A stretch of DNA of 64,000 nt from the NCBI RefSeq assembly GCF_947493125.1, contig NZ_CANLQB010000002.1, positions 372,001 to 436,000 on the forward strand. The letters run 5' to 3'. This document shows positions 61,841 through 64,000 of this stretch, in pieces. The translations under genes and the position numbers were made by a program. Numbering within the stretch: position 1 is the first letter of the stretch; every line of letters starts with the position of its first letter. The stretch is from an uncultured Roseobacter sp. Lineage in GTDB: Bacteria; Pseudomonadota; Alphaproteobacteria; Rhodobacterales; Rhodobacteraceae. The notes beneath the pieces were generated by a model. It did no database searches, was not told the origin of the DNA, and saw nothing but the letters and a program-made list of their open reading frames with translations.

Positions 61841-64000
61841 GCGGCCCTGTCGCCACCGATTTCGACAGCCTGCGCGCGCAGGCGATTGCCTTTGCGCAAG
61901 CGGCCTCTGGCAACATCTGGACGGATTACAACCTGCATGATCCGGGCGTGACCCTGCTGGAGCAGACCTGCTTTGCCCTCAGCGAGATCGGCTATCAGGC
62001 GGCGCATCCGATCCGTGATTTGCTGACCGATGAGCAGGGCAGGCTGCGCTATACGGATCTGGCGCTCTATGACCCGCGCAGTGTATTGCCCGGCGCACCG
62101 GTGACCGATCTGGACCTCACTTCCTATCTGTCAGACCAGCCCGACGTGACCCGCGCATGGGTGTCGCAGACCGCGACGCCTGGCCTCTATTCTGTTGTCG
62201 TGATTCCAGCCGAGCAGGAGGATCTGGACGAGGCGGTGCTGGCCGAACGTGTGCGGGGGTGTTTTGCGCGCGTCCGGCCTCTTGCGACCGATCTGGCCGA
62301 GGTGGTGATTGCACGCAAACGCGAGACGGTGCTGACCTGCGAGATCGAGATCAGCCCGACGGCAGACCCGGAGCGCGTGGCGGCCTGGTTCTACTACAAC
62401 GTCTCGGCCATCCTGCGCGGGCGTGCGGCCGAAGAGACGGCGAAGGCCAGTGCGACGCGCGCGGCGGTCTATTCCGCGCCCGAGCTTTTCTTCCGGCCCC
62501 GCGCCGAGACGGGCGCGCGGATGCCGGATATCGATGTGCATCTGGCTCGGCTACGCGCCATCCCCGGTATCCGGGACATCGGGCCGCTGTCGTTCCGTGA
62601 ATTGCCGCTCGGGCCGGGGCAGGACACGCTCAAACTGACCTATCCGGCCCTGGTGCTACCCGCTGCTGCGGATGAAATCGAGCTGCAGTTGCGGGTGGGC
62701 GATAATATCCTGACGCTCGATCACAACCGCATTCAGGAGGAATACATCCGCGTAGCCGCCGAGAGCATTTCGCGCGCACACCACCATCTGGACGATGGGG
62801 ATTGGTCGGTGCTGAAAGACGGGCGGCGGCGACGGTTCGATCGGAGCCATGTGGATGACATGCTGCCCGCGATCTATCGCATCTATGGTGATGGGCGCGC
62901 GCAGGGTCGGGCGGTGCAGAACCTGCAGCCAAAGGTGCCGCGGGAGGACGACCTCTTTCTACAGTATCGCGGGGCGATCAATGCTCAACTCGATGATATG
63001 TCCACAGCGCTCGCGGAGCTGCCCCGGCTCTTCACCGCAGAGACGGACCGTACGACCGATGATCCCGCGCTGCACGCCGGGCGGGTCAAGTTGCTTGACC
63101 TGCTGCTGGCGCTGCAAGGTGAGACACTGCCATCAATCCGGCATGCTGGGCTACATCAGTATCGCTCCGCCGCCGCGCGGCAGGCGTTCGATCTGCACTG
63201 GCGGTTGTCGATACTGCGTGCCTTGCCGGAGCTGAACGCTGCGCGTGGAACCGCGCCGGAGGGAGCAGCCCCCGGTGGCTTCATGGCGCGGCTCGGACTG
63301 CTGGCAGATCTATCGGTGCAACTGTCGACAGACCCAACCGCGGGTTTGGCGGCGCTCGGATGGGAACTTGACCAAACCTCCGAAGCACCCGCGCCTGATT
63401 TTCCGCGCAAGGACTTGCTCTTGCCGCTTAACCCGTTTGAAATGATCGTGCCCCGTGATGATCACGCAGAGCCTTTGGCGCCCGAGGACCTCAAGTCGCA
63501 AAGTCCGTGGGTTGCAGATGACAAGTTGCAGCCAGCGTTCTTCCAGCGTGCGGCAACCCCCGATGCCTTTGCCATCACGCCGGTGAGCGGCGGGCGCTAT
63601 GCGGTAGTTTTTGACAGCGGCGACGAGGACGCGCTCTACCGAGTACAGACGATGCAGGATAAGGCACAGGCCATCGCATGTGTGAACCGGCTGCGTGCAA
63701 GCTGGCGTGCGCTGCATGAGGAGGCGGAGGTCGCCTATCTGGTTGAGGACGTGCTTTTGCGTGGCACTGGACGCGTTTTCGAAGCAAACCGATGCACGTT
63801 GGTGCTGACAGGATGGACAGCGCGCACGGCTCTGGACAGCTATCGCAGCTATGTGGCCGAACTGGTCCAGCAGCTGGCGCCAGTTCACGTTGTCATCTCG
63901 TTGGTCTGGCTCGATGTGGCCGAGATGACGCGCTTCCACGGGCTCAAGGCAAAAGTGGAGAGCCCAGAGGCAAGCTCCGATGACTGTGAAGCGTTGCGAC
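61837..64000 (+). CDS. Second eCIS baseplate protein (Pvc12-like), cut by the right edge
   Basis: The frame opens at a GTG that overlaps the preceding stop (GTGA) and stays open to the window end, giving at least 721 residues. Near the N-terminus is the baseplate motif IWTDYNLHDPGVTLLEQ (about 28-43), which marks the J/Pvc12 group, followed by FALSEIGYQAAHPIRDLL. The part beyond residue 330 (VDDMLPAIYRIYGDGRAQGR) recalls gpI-like tail proteins. The end of the gene and everything after it is outside the window. Confidence 0.88.
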   Translation, partial: MSGPVATDFDSLRAQAIAFAQAASGNIWTDYNLHDPGVTLLEQTCFALSEIGYQAAHPIRDLLTDEQGRLRYTDLALYDPRSVLPGAPVTDLDLTSYLSDQPDVTRAWVSQTATPGLYSVVVIPAEQEDLDEAVLAERVRGCFARVRPLATDLAEVVIARKRETVLTCEIEISPTADPERVAAWFYYNVSAILRGRAAEETAKASATRAAVYSAPELFFRPRAETGARMPDIDVHLARLRAIPGIRDIGPLSFRELPLGPGQDTLKLTYPALVLPAAADEIELQLRVGDNILTLDHNRIQEEYIRVAAESISRAHHHLDDGDWSVLKDGRRRRFDRSHVDDMLPAIYRIYGDGRAQGRAVQNLQPKVPREDDLFLQYRGAINAQLDDMSTALAELPRLFTAETDRTTDDPALHAGRVKLLDLLLALQGETLPSIRHAGLHQYRSAAARQAFDLHWRLSILRALPELNAARGTAPEGAAPGGFMARLGLLADLSVQLSTDPTAGLAALGWELDQTSEAPAPDFPRKDLLLPLNPFEMIVPRDDHAEPLAPEDLKSQSPWVADDKLQPAFFQRAATPDAFAITPVSGGRYAVVFDSGDEDALYRVQTMQDKAQAIACVNRLRASWRALHEEAEVAYLVEDVLLRGTGRVFEANRCTLVLTGWTARTALDSYRSYVAELVQQLAPVHVVISLVWLDVAEMTRFHGLKAKVESPEASSDDCEALR

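Noticed and set aside
48202-64000. Type VI secretion system, suggested by VgrG-like and PAAR genes.
   Set aside because: There is a single long sheath protein rather than a TssB/TssC pair, no TssJ, TssL or TssM, and DUF4255, DUF5908-like and LysM hub genes point to an eCIS.
48202-64000. Prophage.
   Set aside because: No capsid, portal, terminase, lysis or integrase gene was seen, and no attachment-site repeat; the tail genes follow eCIS order.

Overview
The window looks like a chromosomal segment of an alphaproteobacterium of the Rhodobacterales (roseobacter-like) kind. The reasons are the flaF-flbT pair behind a flagellin gene, the fused flg/fli/flh layout with FlbT-type control, a CtrA-like box, and the PotFGHI/PuuB polyamine set. 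Coding density is high and many neighbouring genes overlap by 1 to 4 bases. No tRNA, rRNA, CRISPR array, insertion sequence or integrase was recognised.

Region 1 (1-5839): a GntR-type regulator, cut by the left edge, is divergent from a putrescine-type uptake operon (potF, potG, potH, potI) that ends in a PuuB-like FAD oxidoreductase.

Region 2 (5840-31770): a flagellar island in alternating blocks. These are flgD-fliK (-); a flgJ-like rod-binding gene, a flgN-like gene, flagellin, flaF, flbT and a DUF1217 gene (+); fliI (-); flgB-flgC-fliE-fliQ-flgF-flgG-flgA-flgH-fliL2 (+); a ten-gene minus-strand operon (fliL, DUF6468-like, motE-like, motA, an AMIN/helical-repeat periplasmic protein, a lytic transglycosylase, flhA, fliR, flhB, fliJ-like); and fliF-fliH-fliN-fliP (+). 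Absent from the window are motB, flgE, flgK, flgL, flgI, fliD, fliG and fliM, so the system must be completed elsewhere.

Region 3 (31771-42891): a surface-glycan or glycosylation cluster. It holds four glycosyltransferase-type genes, an esterase-like/GT61 fusion, a type I sulfatase, a methyltransferase-like gene and two FkbM methyltransferases, with both orientations mixed and intergenic gaps richer in A+T.

Region 4 (42892-64000): composition becomes clearly more GC-rich and an extracellular contractile injection system (eCIS, Afp/PVC/MAC relative) begins. First comes a tightly coupled five-gene operon: a small DUF4157 HExxH protein, a prokaryotic ionotropic glutamate-receptor-like channel, a methyltransferase, a solute-binding-protein/permease fusion and a second permease, with no ABC ATPase. 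A 124-base gap with two adjacent inverted repeats follows. Then comes the structural operon: DUF4255 cap-like protein, an unknown, a sheath with an inserted CSPG/CshA-like adhesive segment, two tube proteins, a DUF5908-like small protein, a LysM baseplate hub protein, a VgrG-like spike, a PAAR tip, gp25, a lipoprotein, a giant baseplate-J protein, a tail-fibre-like protein and a second baseplate protein cut by the right edge. The AAA+ ATPase, tape measure and cargo genes expected for such a system are not in view.

The most interesting signals are the receptor/permease operon locked to the eCIS, the adhesin-like insertion in the sheath, and the AMIN-plus-helical-repeat protein in the motor operon.
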